Notes: a model not told the origin generated them from the sequence alone. A stretch of 64,000 bases of DNA from Flaccisagitta enflata (GCA_965153355.1 OZ231128.1:27652001-27716000); one strand, 5' to 3'. Positions 37,191 to 47,404 are shown, numbered from the stretch's first letter. Made by a program: numbers and translations.

Positions 37191-37690
37191 GTTTTCTTCA
37201 CTATCTTTGGCGGGGGAGATATCTTATGTTTTGTCAGATGATCAACAAACATGTTATAAGAGTTTAATTTACTTCTCTGTCATTTCTTCCGTTTGTTCGC
37301 CCCTCTGTCTCTAACAGGATTCACATGATTAGGCGGAAAAGTGATATGAGCAATATGGATAGTAAATCTGCCCTCAACACAATGAAATTTGACATGGAGA
37401 GGGTAAAAACCAAGTATTTGACATAAAAAAGCGATATCGGCGACTTTCATGGCAGGGGTGTATATAGTTCCATAACCTTTATTTTTCCCCCCCCCCCCCC
37501 CGCCCTTGCCTTTGATTTTCTTCCCCGCAATGCAGCGCGTCGCGTTACCAAGTCAATGATTTTCTTCCCCTTAAAGCAATAAAACAGTGTGTTTATGGTT
37601 TAGATAGTGTTAAATTGTGTTCTACTTATCATGTTTTATGATTTGCTACTGCCAATAGTTATACTTTCCATAAATTTTCTTCTTTTTTTT
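37191..37690. other. Intergenic stretch, no gene seen
   Basis: Poly-C tract at about 37,490-37,501. No exon was recognised. Confidence 0.4.
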
Positions 37691-37693
37691 TTC

Positions 37694-37696
<3 letters not shown>

Positions 37697-37778
<82 letters not shown>

Positions 37779-37839
37779 CTCAACATTTACGACTTTTTTC
37801 CTACGGCGATTAGGCGCCTTTATTGGTAACGGAAAGTCT

Positions 37840-37934
<95 letters not shown>
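37697..37934. repeat. Two (CT)n tracts around a ~50-bp dispersed repeat
   Basis: CT runs at 37,697-37,774 and 37,843-37,934. Between them (37,788-37,826, minus strand) lies a copy of the AATAAAGGCGCCTAATCGCC repeat. Confidence 0.93.
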
Positions 37935-37937
<3 letters not shown>

Positions 37938-38089
37938 CCATCCGTAAGTCTACAGGCCTGAAACTGGGTTTTGAGATCCAAATATGAAAATTGCCGCGCA
38001 TCCTGAGCAAACCCGGCAAAAACTGTCCGGCCCCTTTTTTCTTTTCTGGCATTTTTAAGCCTTTTGGACTCACAGCTCCTTTCCAAATG

Positions 38090-38345
38090 TCATTCTAAGT
38101 CATTCCAAGTCATTCTAAGTCATTCTAAGTCATTCTAAGTTATTCTAAGTCCTTCTAAGTCCTAAGTCATTTTAAGTCATATTAAGTAATATTAAGTCCC
38201 TTTATTCAATCAGGTCAATTCAGTCATTTATGTCATTTTAAGTTCTTTCAAGTCATTTCAATTTTTTTAAAGTCATTTCACGTCATTTTAAGTCAATTTA
38301 CGTCATCTTAAGCTATTTATGTCCTGCACGCGACTTATAATACCT
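38090..38345. repeat. (AAGTCATTCT)n 10-bp tandem repeat
   Basis: Near-perfect decamers at the start degrade into AAGTCATTTT/AAGTCATATT forms. The stretch closes with GTCCTGCACGCGACTTATAA, which looks like a hairpin-repeat arm. The same decamer (reverse complement AGAATGACTT) sits inside the element at 46,703. Confidence 0.85.
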
Positions 38346-38577
38346 AGGACAAAAGTATTGCAACACTAAGGGCATTACTTCATTTATTTACAAAGACAAT
38401 GCAAGATAAGTCAATTCAAGCAAATAAGTGTTTTATGTGTCCAAACATGAAAGCAGCATCAAGTTTTTGTGCTAAACTAAAATGTACAATTTTTTTTAAC
38501 ATTAAAGATCAATCCCAGGCTTTCACATTAATGTGTCTGGAGATACCAAGCAGATAAACACAACTTCGTCCGATGCT

Positions 38578-38840
38578 TTTTGGGCAGCAGCCCCGAAGGG
38601 GACGAAGTCCTGTAGAACACAGGGGGACTTTCGTTCGTCCGTTCGTTTGTTTGTTCGTTTGTTCATCCCCCCCTCACCAAGCCCCTCAGGCCTCAAATCT
38701 GGCTTCTGAGACCTCAAATCTGGCCTCTCACGCCTCAAATCCAGCCTCTCAGGCCTCAAATCTAGCCTCTCAGGCCTCAAATCCAACCTCTCAGGCCTCA
38801 AATTAGGCTTCTCAGGCCTCAAATTCAATGCTTTTTTAGC
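38578..38840 (+). repeat. Family-C element with ~19-bp CCTCAAATCTGGC tandem repeats
   Basis: GGGCAGCAGCCCCGAAGGGG, then GTCCTGTAGAACACAGGGGG, (GTTCGTTT)n and about eight CCTCAAATCTGGCCTCTCA-like units. Matches the interior and left arm of 62,585-63,051. No right arm was recognised. Confidence 0.75.
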
Positions 38841-38939
38841 TATAGGTGTAAAGGTTAGCATATAAGGATAAGTCAATCTGATCAAAAGACCATGTACAAA
38901 CGTGAGCAATTTGACATACAAGAGCGTTCTTTCAACATT

Positions 38940-39267
38940 TCTTTTTTTCCTTCTCTCCTTTCTCCCTTCCTTCCATCCTTCCTTCCATTCTCACTTCCAT
39001 CCATTCTTTCATCCTTCCTTCCTTTCATCCATTCATCCTTCCATCCTTCCTTCCTTCCATCCATTCATCCCTCCATCCTTCCCTCTATCCCTCCATACAT
39101 CCTTCCTACCATTCTTCCTTCATTCTTCCCTCCTGCCTTTCTTACTTTCTTCTCTCTTTTCTTTTCTCTCTCTTCTTCTTCTTCTTCTTCTTCTTCTTCT
39201 TCTTCTTCTTCTTCTTCTTCTTCTTCTTCTTCTTCTTCTTCTTCTTCTTCTTCTTCTTCTTCTTCTG
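38940..39267. repeat. (TTCCATCC)n-(CTT)n microsatellite
   Basis: Degenerate TTCC/ATCC repeats to about 39,140, then a pure CTT run at 39,172-39,267. Confidence 0.95.
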
Positions 39268-39340
39268 CTTCTTCATCTTTCTCTTTTTCTACTGCCCAAA
39301 AGGCCGAGTTTTGGCGCTACCCGCTACTCCATAATCTACA

Positions 39341-39560
39341 TGCCTGGTCACAATATCATGGTAGGGCAAGCAGGGGTATCCAACCCCCAGCCCCCCCCCC
39401 CTGACTCAATCACACTGTATTCTGACAGCTCCAAATCTAGCTATGATACATGTGACCAGTCATTTAGAATTACGAAAATGTCCATGTATCGTTACTTGAT
39501 ACGATGACGATCTTCCGTAGAAGGTAAATTTCATTAGTATTGCGTGGCAACAACAACAAT

Positions 39561-39591
<31 letters not shown>

Positions 39592-39800
39592 GCAACAACA
39601 ACACCCTGGGGACAACAACCTTATCCCCTTCCACACACACACCTACACACAGAACCACACACACACACCATTACACACTGCACTTAATAATAGCTGCGTG
39701 TTTATTGCATTTTCAACTCAAAACGTGATCAGCCAACAGATAGACCAACAGATGGACAGACAGAGCCCCTTATATAGAGTTGCATGTCCTCAACAAAAAA
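39341..39800 (+). mobile_element. Family-2 hairpin-repeat parts around an (AAC)n tract
   Basis: Left-like part CTGGTCACAATATCATGG, GGGCAAGCAGGGGTATCC at 39,346-39,382. Right-like part GACCAACAGATGGACAGACA, GAGCCCCTTATATAGAGTTG, CATGTCCTCAAC and AAAAAA at 39,730-39,800. An (AAC)n microsatellite (39,547-39,602) lies between. It may be one enlarged copy or two fragments. Confidence 0.5.
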
Positions 39801-40099
39801 GGAAATGTTTCAGCAGATAAGGAAGCTAAATGGGTTTCATGACAATGTTATTGACACATTGTACAAAGAAAATAGTTGGTATACAACACAATGACGTTAT
39901 AACAAATGGTCGATCCGACTCCCATTGGTTTAACATAGGGTTTTCCTCTTCCTCCTTGGCGAAAAGGCTAAATCCAAGGGCAGGGGCAAGGGTCTCGCTA
40001 GGTAGGTTCCCGACTATTTTGATGGGGTTTTTTGTTTTATACCTCTAGATTAGTTCACTTAGACAGCCTGTACAAACCGGTTCAAGAATCCCTGCATAG

Positions 40100-40285
40100 G
40101 TTTCATCCCTAGTTGTAGCGGCCGCAACAACTGTCTCTGTGGAGGAAGTGGTGTCGCCAATGACGATGACATCGACGGCGCATGCTGAGTCGTCATTGGA
40201 GGACATGACATCTCCCGTGATCGAGAATGTCAATTCCTCCGTCGTTTTGAAGGAAGACAAACCAGTCGAAGAAGTTGTCGATGTG
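40100..40285 (+). CDS. Reticulon N-terminal array exon 1
   Basis: Encodes up to 62 residues ending SPVIENVNSSVVLKEDKPVE EVVDV, with donor GTG|gtatgt. Two acceptors are possible: cctgcatag at 40,099 (phase 0, like the other array exons) or tttcatccctag at 40,112 (better pyrimidine tract, needs one base from the previous exon). The phase-0 choice is preferred for symmetry. It is the most N-terminal coding exon recognised. Confidence 0.7.
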
Positions 40286-43200
40286 GTATGTTTGAATAGT
40301 GGACAAATCCTGTACGGCTTTTAGTTTTGATCCATTTAATCCATGTACAATGATGTATCTGGAGCATGGGCTAATACAGAGTGCCATTATGTTGGAACCT
40401 TGAACGTGCTGTCGAATCTTGACTTTTGCCTTTAGTGTGAGGGATGCATGTTACCTTATTGAATACAGAATTACTAAGTAAGAGAAGAACCTAAATACAA
40501 GACAAGATCTGATCACCTGGTTTACCCATGCTGTGTAGCAAGTACAGAGCATGTTGTCTAGACTTTGAAAAATTGGATAGTTCATAACTCAGATGCAAGT
40601 TGATTAAATCTATTGATATTATCTTTGCATAATAAAAAGGCCTCTCCTGAGTTGCCGTTGGAAGGCAAGGCATCACCTGTGATTGAGGAAACTGAATCTG
40701 CCATTGTCTTGAAGGCAGAGAAACCAGTTGAAGATGCTATAAATGAGGTATGTCAGAGGATTGGGCAAATACTATTGTGACAATTATACTTACTATATCA
40801 CTGAATAACTGACTTAAACCAAAAATCCAAGTTGAGACTTGAGTCCACTGTATCCTGAAGTGTTTTTTGTTTTGTTTTTGAGAAATTACTATTCTAGTCC
40901 AAAAATCTCAAATTTGGGTACATACACAAATGACTATAAAAAACAGTTCCTGCAATGTCCTTCTTTTATGTTTTTTAAACTTCAGCCTCTTTGAGACAGA
41001 TGAATTGCGGAAGAAAACTATATTTGGCCATTATAGGCACTTTTTTTATCATTCACCTGAATACGGAAGTAAGAAGGCTAGATATATATTCCCTCAGGTA
41101 CAATTCAATGGTTTAGACCAATGTTGATAGGAGTCACCACATTTGCAAAATGACCCCTTTTTTTTTGAATCATCAAATTCTTATTCCTCTGATGATCTTT
41201 AACATAACAAGATCTAATTCATGATTTTTTAAGTACTGTGGAGTTGAAATCTCAGATACAATTTGATATTTTATCTGCATACTATCTAGGCCTATGAGTC
41301 GCCCTTAGAAGACACGACATCTCCATTGATTGAGGAAGTTGATTCCCTAGATGATTCTGCCATCGACTTGGATGAAGAGAAACCAGTTGAGGAAGCTGTT
41401 GATGAGGTACGTGAGAGGCTTGGACAAGTATTGTAGTAAAGACTATACTCATATCACTCATTATCATGATTAAGTTCATATCTCGAGTACCCGTTGATTA
41501 AATTTGTTGATATTTTGTCTGCCTAATTTAAAGGCTTCTCCTGATTGCCCTGAGTCGTCGTTGGAGGCTGTACCATCTCCAATGATTGAGGAAGTCAACT
41601 CTCCTGTTGACTTGAAGGAAGAGAAACCAGTTGATGGAGCCATTAATGAGGTTTGTCAAAGGATTGGAAAAACAGTGGTTCTGTGTTACCTTAATGCGTA
41701 TCCGACCTGTATAAAACTTATCTAAAATACATGATCTTTGTACAGAGTATTAATAAGTTGAATTGGTTGTAAATTTTGTAAACCACTTGATAAAATTTGT
41801 TGTAGTTTCATCTTCTTAAAATCCAGGTGTGCCCTGAATCGCTCATGGAGGGCATGGTCTCACCCGTGATTAAGGAAGTTTTTTCCTTTTTTGTCGATTC
41901 TTCAGTCGTCTTGAAAAAGGAAGACAAACCAACTGAGAAAGCTGATGATGAGGTATTTCAGAAGAAAGGAGAGATACTTTAATGAGAGCTGTAATTATTA
42001 CCCTACTAAATATGTAAGAAATATGTAAGAAAATATATGAGAAATGTAGATTAGGGGAAATCAAAACTCAAAAATTATTTGATTCTAATTGTTGATATTT
42101 TGTGTATGTATCATCAAAGAACTAAAGGCTAACTCCCTCCCCCAAAAAAACAAAATCTTTTGAATAGATGAGTTCAATGTCAAAAACTTTGTCATGAAAT
42201 TTTCATTACAATCACTGACAATTGTGCGCTAATGGACTCCAGCAATCTCTTTGACTCTGTATTCAACAGGTGTCTTGTTCCACGCCAGTCGCGACAGAGC
42301 AAGAGATGGAGGTTGTAAAAGACCAAGATGAGATAATTGCCAAGTTGAATCTCTCTGGTTATTTCCCATCTTTGGAAGATCGGCTGCCTTTATCATTGCT
42401 GGATGTGATCTATTGGCGCCAGCCCATCATCTCAAGCGCCGTCTTCTTCACCCTTTTCATCTTTCTTCTGTCCTGCTCCCTATTTTCCTTCATTTCTGTC
42501 ACTGCCTACATCTCAATGATGGGTTTGGGAGCGATCATGTCTTACGTTCTTTTCAAGAAGATTGCCATGGCTGTGCAAAGAACTGGCGAGATGATAGCCG
42601 CGTTTGTCCAAAAGACCGGCGAGAGTAAGTCACTAACTTATTCTTTTAATTGATCCATGATTCACTCTGGATTGAGTTTCCGTCGATGTGAAGCCGTAGT
42701 TATTACTCTGGTTTTGTTAGGGTTAAGGAGCGTTGATCGCAACATTGAGAAGCTTGTCACTGCCGAAGACCTCCGCAACGTTATTCAAGCTAGCATGGAC
42801 CAGGCCATGAAAGCAATTGACGTTCCCCGGAGACTCTTTCTCCACGCCAACTTTTCCGATTTCATCAAGTGGGCTGCCTTCCTCTGGACCATGGCCTACA
42901 TTGGGGGAATGGTCAACCTGGTGACCCTTTTAATCGTCGCTCTTGTCCTGATCTTTAGTGTTCCAAAGGTACAGTAATAGTTAAGAATAATAGCGATAGA
43001 ATGATTGTGATGACAATCTGACATGAGGTTTGGTCAATATTTTGCGCGCATCGTTATGAACATTATTTTGCATTACCATGATTTCCATCTTGCACGATTG
43101 ACTTGCTGTGGTAGTTTGGAGACAAGGCGGGATACACGGCAATCCAGTTGCAGACGGTTGGGCAGGAGCAGTAATGCGAAAACCGCTTGCAGTTCAAAAG

Positions 43201-43822
43201 TGTTATGGAGGGATGGACCAACGGACCAACACGGCAAGGTGTAGAAATGCGTGTCCGCGACTATAAAAGACACGACCTAATTTTGAGGGTTGTTTACAAT
43301 ATGATTCATCTCGTTTGAGACATTTAATGAGAGCATAACTAGAAAAGGAAAATAAAACTAAATTCAAATCTCGGATTTTCCCCACCAAAATTTCATATGG
43401 TGACAAATAACTATTCAAAAACAACACCTTGAATGGTTTGCTGTTCTGTGCCGATTCTGAGTTGCGTGCTACGCAACTGTACACCCCGCTTTGTCCATCC
43501 ATTGGTTGCTGGGCGTTTTTTGAGCGTTTTGATCTTACCGCTCCAGCCAAAATGCCAAAGTGGCCTTCTCTATCACTGCCCATGCCCACCCGCGCGCGGC
43601 TTGGATAGCTGTCTATCTGGCCTTGTTTCCTATCTACCACGTCTGGTGATCGTTCTTTTACATCCACAGACGTATGAGGTTTACGGTTCTCAAATTGACG
43701 TCATCGCGTCCAAGTTGATGGCAAAGTGTCCAGTCATCCAAAAACAAGTTGTCGACCCGCTTCTGTTGGTCAAGGAGAAGGCCATTGCCGCTGTCCCTAT
43801 AGGCAAGGAGAAATCGGCCTAA
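40100..43822 (+). CDS. Reticulon-family protein gene (multi-exon, 5' end not found)
   Basis: Spliced CDS from eight exons: 40100-40285, 40640-40747, 41290-41406, 41534-41650, 41827-41952, 42270-42624, 42721-42968 and 43670-43822, ending in TAA. All junctions keep phase. Seen: a reticulon homology domain with DVIYWRQP, a ~44-residue hydrophobic segment containing FISVTAYISM, a polar loop, a second long hydrophobic segment (WAAFLWTMAYIGGMVNLVTL), then FSVPK-TYEVYGSQID. Known for the family: reticulons sit in the ER membrane with two wedge-like hairpins and shape tubules. The N-terminal part here is acidic and made of five related exons; no ATG-bearing first exon was recognised upstream. The C terminus (KEKSA) lacks a clear dilysine signal. 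Orthology to a particular RTN gene cannot be assigned. The family call is firm; the first exon boundaries are less so. Confidence 0.9.
40640..40747 (+). CDS. Reticulon N-terminal array exon 2
   Basis: Thirty-six codons, phase 0-0: ASPELPLEGKASPVIEE-type start and AEKPVEDAINE end, then donor GAG|gtatgt. The acceptor tract (gcataataaaaag) is unusually purine-rich. Clearly homologous to its neighbours. Confidence 0.8.
41290..41406 (+). CDS. Reticulon N-terminal array exon 3
   Basis: Thirty-nine codons, phase 0-0. Acceptor tactatctag, donor GAG|gtacgt. Contains SPLEDTTSPLIEEVDS and DEEKPVEEAVDE. Confidence 0.85.
41534..41650 (+). CDS. Reticulon N-terminal array exon 4
   Basis: Thirty-nine codons, phase 0-0. 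Acceptor ctaatttaaag, donor GAG|gtttgt. Contains SSLEAVPSPMIEEVNS and KEEKPVDGAINE. The preceding intron end resembles that of exon 2. Confidence 0.85.
41827..41952 (+). CDS. Reticulon N-terminal array exon 5
   Basis: Forty-two codons, phase 0-0. Acceptor cttaaaatccag, donor GAG|gtattt (weaker). Contains ESLMEGMVSPVIKEV and KKEDKPTEKADDE. The most diverged copy, with an FSFF insertion in the middle. Confidence 0.8.
42270..42624 (+). CDS. Reticulon domain exon A (first membrane hairpin)
   Basis: Acceptor attcaacag, donor GAGA|gtaagt, phase 0 in and 1 out. 118 codons. Residues about 43-50 (LLDVIYWR) start the reticulon domain, and about 53-96 form the first long hydrophobic hairpin. The end shows a short internal duplication: QRTGEMIAAFVQKTGE. 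Confidence 0.93.
42721..42968 (+). CDS. Reticulon domain exon B (loop and second hairpin)
   Basis: Acceptor ctggttttgttag at 42,720 completes the split codon A|GG (Arg) and keeps frame. Donor AAG|gtacag. It encodes the polar loop (VTAEDLRNVIQASMDQ...), RRLFLHANFSDFIKWAAFLW and the second hydrophobic stretch ending LIFSVPK. Confidence 0.93.
43122..43268 (+). mobile_element. Hairpin-ended repeat in reticulon intron (forward)
   Basis: GACAAGGCGGGATACACGGC, arm AGTTGCAGACGGTTGGGCAG, GGACCAACGGACCAACACGG, CAAGGTGTAG and a decayed hairpin (AAATGCGTGTCCGCGACT). Lies 154 bp after the exon B donor. Confidence 0.85.
43459..43628 (-). mobile_element. Hairpin-ended repeat in reticulon intron (reverse)
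   Basis: AGTTGCGTGCTACGCAACTG hairpin, TACACCCCGCTTTGTCC, GCCCATGCCCACCCGC, GCGGCTTGGATAGC and GTCTATCTGGCCTTG. Ends 41 bp before the terminal exon and is inverted relative to the copy at 43,122. Confidence 0.85.
43670..43822 (+). CDS. Reticulon terminal exon
   Basis: Acceptor ttttacatccacag, then TYEVYGSQIDVIASKLMAKC and a 30-residue amphipathic tail to TAA. The YE..+QID pattern right after SVP is typical of the reticulon C terminus. Confidence 0.92.
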   Translation, partial: TYEVYGSQIDVIASKLMAKCPVIQKQVVDPLLLVKEKAIAAVPIGKEKSA

Positions 43823-44917
43823 AGGTCCGCGGCCATGATTCCTTGCCTCTCTTTGGATAGGACTGGAAATTATTAATGGTGGAAAATTTTTTTCTCTTCT
43901 GTCTTCCTGAACGATTTCTGTCTGGATCCACGGCTCAAATGTCGTGTTTTAAAGTGTCGTAGTTTGTAGTGATGTATTCTGTATACTTCTATTTATTTTT
44001 ATGCGACATACGTTGAATGCGACTTGCTGATATCTTCCAGCAGATTGACCGGCAATGATAAAAGGCTTAAGAAATGAAATGCGATATTGCTTGAGCTGAA
44101 TTAATGATTCAACTTTACCTGCGCCTTTGAGCCTTTTTCTAGTTGAAATTGTAGATGTTCAGCAATTACATTAACATAAAATGACCAGTCGTTGCACTGT
44201 GATACAATATTTTGTTGTTATCGTCTACATTTTAAGCTGACTCAGTTATCTCTATCTCACTCCCGTATCTGTCTACATCCTCCTCTCCCGCGAATCCTTT
44301 CAGGGCCTGTGCTCAGAATTATGTTAATTTCATTTGTAATAAAACAGACTCGTGATAAAATATCGGCTTCAATACCAACACGCACAAGTCAAAACTTACA
44401 CTTGTATCTCCAGTCAATTAGTGAAGATCAGCTACCAGTTCAATTACTCTCATACATGATAGCAAGCTACATCATGGTTTTAATTGACAAAGATAACCAA
44501 AGAATCATTTCCAAAGTTAACAAGGCCGTATACACGGCTGCCGAAGTCGCGTGCACTGACACTGCACTGCACTGCACTGACATTACCAACATGCATGACT
44601 TTTTATGGCTTCAAAAATCCATGTGCTACCTCACCAAGTAACTCTTTACCACTTGATGTACCTTAGCATTAACAATAACAATCAAGCGAGTTGCTTTTGT
44701 TTCCCCGCGAGGGTCACGGGTTTGGGTCTGATGAAGCCATGGACACCAGGCACGTAGCGCACTTCCTCTCTGGTCATAAGAGTCTGTCTAGTGTCTAATT
44801 CTTCTCTCTTTTTCTGTTTTTTTTTCTTTTTTTTTTGATGAAGCCATAAACACCAGGCACGTAGCGCGCTCTCTCTCTGGCCATGGGGCTTTCTGCTTTG
44901 TCTGCCTTTTCATTCTC

Positions 44918-44919
<2 letters not shown>
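43823..44919. other. Reticulon 3' region and short repeats
   Basis: Probable 3' UTR, then intergenic. A left-end hairpin-repeat fragment (CAAGGCCGTATACACGGCTG) lies at 44,519-44,556. A direct duplication of GATGAAGCCAT-ACACCAGGCACGTAGCGC lies at 44,729-44,775 and 44,839-44,885. No further exon was recognised. Confidence 0.5.
44338..44343 (+). promoter_or_regulatory. Candidate polyadenylation signal AATAAA
   Basis: First exact AATAAA downstream of the reticulon stop codon, about 515 bp away. Not tested by any downstream GU-rich assessment. The true 3' end could use a variant signal earlier. Confidence 0.3.
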
Positions 44920-45013
<94 letters not shown>

Positions 45014-45091
45014 TCTCTCTCTCTCAAGGAAACGTGGGATTTGGAATTTAATAGTTGGTCTGTCTTCCTATCCAAATCTTTTTCTCTCTAT

Positions 45092-45125
<34 letters not shown>

Positions 45126-45144
45126 CTGTTTGTCTGTTTGCCTA

Positions 45145-45179
<35 letters not shown>

Positions 45180-45220
45180 GTCTGTCTGTCTGTCTGTCTG
45201 TCTGTCAGTCTGTCTGGCTG

Positions 45221-45298
<78 letters not shown>
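44920..45298. repeat. (CT)n-(TCTG)n-(CT)n microsatellite
   Basis: CT run to 45,025, a short unique segment, TCTG units at about 45,090-45,215, then CT run. Confidence 0.96.
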
Positions 45299-45302
<4 letters not shown>

Positions 45303-45500
45303 TAGGCACCATCAACCATTGACATCCAGCCTCCAGCTATTTCCATTCTTAGCCAGTCTCCCCCATGTTTGGTCTATTCATATAGCTTACAATGGGCCAG
45401 AGACTGTAGGAGTGCCGTCAGACTTACCACAGCCCCTTGGTCTATTAATATAGCTTGGGGCTACTACAACTGTCTACAAACCAATCACAACGTAAACTGG

Positions 45501-45560
<60 letters not shown>
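45501..45560. repeat. (CT)n microsatellite
   Basis: Thirty CT units. Another short CT run lies at 45,757-45,780. Confidence 0.95.
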
Positions 45561-45562
<2 letters not shown>

Positions 45563-46079
45563 GGATGATGATACTCCTTGGTAGTAATGACTGAATATGT
45601 GTGCGCTTGATTATTACACCTATTTATTTTCTTGATTATATCCATGAACTTGTAGAATAGTTACAAAATGTGACAATTGTCATGTCCCTGTACTATTATT
45701 TGTACACAAAGTGTTATCGCTTTATGGACATTATAAATCAAATCAAATCAATCAAATCTCTCTCTCTCTCTCTCTCTCTCTGGCCATTCGTGATCGTCTA
45801 GAAACGGCGGTCATCAGATGGCGTAAAAGGGGAACTGAACCTGCGTGAAGCCGCGTTAACGCCGCATTGACGCCGCGTTGACGCCGCGGGCGCCGAAGGT
45901 CACTTTTTTGGGCGCCGACTTGTGCATAGACTTCAATGGTTTCAAAGCGACGCCAACGCCGACCGAAACTTGTTCAGCAGTTTTAAAAGACTAAAAACAA
46001 AAGGAGTTGACTCGAAACGTATGGCTGTGCTGATATCATACTAACATGCCTGCACTAGCCCACTAAGAAAACACGCTTT
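45561..46079. other. Intergenic stretch, no gene seen
   Basis: GCCGCGTTGACGCC-type short tandem repeats at about 45,848-45,895. No exon was recognised. Confidence 0.45.
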
Positions 46080-46445
46080 ATCATAGAAAAAGTCTCTATC
46101 AAAGAGATATGACTCAAAATCATGAAAATTGATGGCCCGTGACAAAAATTTGACCATGGGGCTTCTATAAAGTGTGCCCGCCACCACCCCCATATCCCAT
46201 AAGAAATGTGCAGGAAGATTTTTGTCAGTGGGACCTCCTATCTTCTATACACTTTTTTTTTTATAAGAGACAACCTTTTTTCAACTCAGCCTGAGTGTTC
46301 TTAAATTCCAAGTCATTTTCAGCCTCGAATTCTCTTAATTTGTTCTTATTTTTCCCTGACTTGATCCATTACTACTAATGCTATCAATGATATAACTATC
46401 ACTACTACTGATAATACTATTATTAATAGTACTGTTATTTGTACT

Positions 46446-46447
46446 GT

Positions 46448-46498
<51 letters not shown>

Positions 46499-46578
46499 CT
46501 CAACCACTGCTAGTACTACTCTACAACTAACATATAACTATTATTACTACTACTACTACTACTACTTTTACTACTACA

Positions 46579-46618
<40 letters not shown>

Positions 46619-46680
46619 TTACTGCTACTGATACTACTACTACTTTTGCTGCTACTATTACTACTTTTACTACTCTCACT
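46446..46680. repeat. (ACT)n trinucleotide microsatellite
   Basis: Two main ACT/CTA runs with interruptions. Confidence 0.95.
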
Positions 46681-46702
46681 TGTAATAAAAGGAAAAAAAA
46701 GG

Positions 46703-46920
46703 CCAACACCTAAAAGTCGCGTGCAAGACTGACAGAATCTGTTTGTAACAGAATGACTTAGAATGACTTAGAATGACTTAGTTTAACCTAAAAAGATTTA
46801 AATGACTTAAAGAAATAAAATTAATAAAAAAAGTAAAATGGGGACCAACCGACTGACCAACTGATCGACCAACCAGCGGACGGACAAAGCGGGGTGTTGA
46901 GTAGCGTGCACGCTAAAAAT
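46703..46920 (+). mobile_element. Hairpin-ended repeat with AGAATGACTT decamers
   Basis: GGCCAACACC, arm AGTCGCGTGCAAGACTG, three AGAATGACTT decamers, GACCAACCGACTGACC block, GGACAAAGCGGGGTGTTGAG, then TAGCGTGCACGCTA and AAAAT. The terminal palindrome is TAGCGTGCACGCTA rather than GTCGCGTGCACGCGAC, again self-complementary. Confidence 0.75.
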
Positions 46921-47121
46921 TAGCTGAGGCAAAAGTCAGCCTGAGCTGTCTCTTATTTTGTTCTTAAATTTTCAGTGAATCTCAGCCTCATGTCTCTTAT
47001 AAAAAAGTCTCTTATAAAAAAAAAAAAAGTGTAATGGGAATGGGGGTAGGTGGCGGGCACACTTTACAGAAACCCCATGATTAAATTTTTGTCATGGAAC
47101 ATCTATATCTGATTTTGTGTC

Positions 47122-47291
47122 CCTTGGTCTGAATGTCTGTCTGTCTGTCACGCGAAATTTCTGAGTATAACAGCCCCTTCCCACCTAAAATACAGCCCCT
47201 GCCCAATGAATGAATGCCCCTGCCCCTCAGTGTACTGCCCCTGCCCACCCGCCAGCGACTGCTTATTGGCCGTGTATCCGGCCTTGTTTCT
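47122..47291 (-). mobile_element. Hairpin-ended repeat, hairpin end lost, family 1
   Basis: GTCTGTCTGTCTGTCACGCG, then four GCCCCTGCCC boxes, CGCCAGCGACTGC and GGCCGTGTATCCGGCCTTG. The terminal hairpin is absent. Confidence 0.75.
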
Positions 47292-47404
47292 TAGTGGGCT
47301 AGCCTGCACCCCTTCAGATTATACATGGGACAAAGGCCAAATGGCACCAAGGTAATAAAACTTAGAAAGGAAATTTACGTGAAAAGACTCTTGATTGCTC
47401 TCAG

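Larger units (their letters stand above)
46080..47115. mobile_element. Inverted-arm element containing (ACT)n and a nested repeat
   Basis: GACAAAAATTTGACCATGGG and AAAGTGTGCCCGCCACC near 46,141-46,186 return inverted at 47,050-47,104 (GGTGGCGGGCACACTTT, CCCATGATTAAATTTTTGTC). TTATAAGAGAC near 46,262 matches GTCTCTTATAA near 46,995-47,016. Arms are about 200 bp and degenerate. The interior holds an (ACT)n microsatellite (46,446-46,680) and a hairpin-ended repeat. Confidence 0.6.

Noticed and set aside
42657-42735. Alternative reticulon exon B acceptor ggttaag at 42,727
   Set aside because: It breaks the reading frame. The gttttgttag acceptor at 42,720 has a pyrimidine tract and completes the split Arg codon.
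44192-44641. 149-codon plus-strand open frame downstream of the reticulon
   Set aside because: Its end runs through a hairpin-repeat fragment (AACAAGGCCGTATACACGGC) and it has no splice support or recognisable domain.
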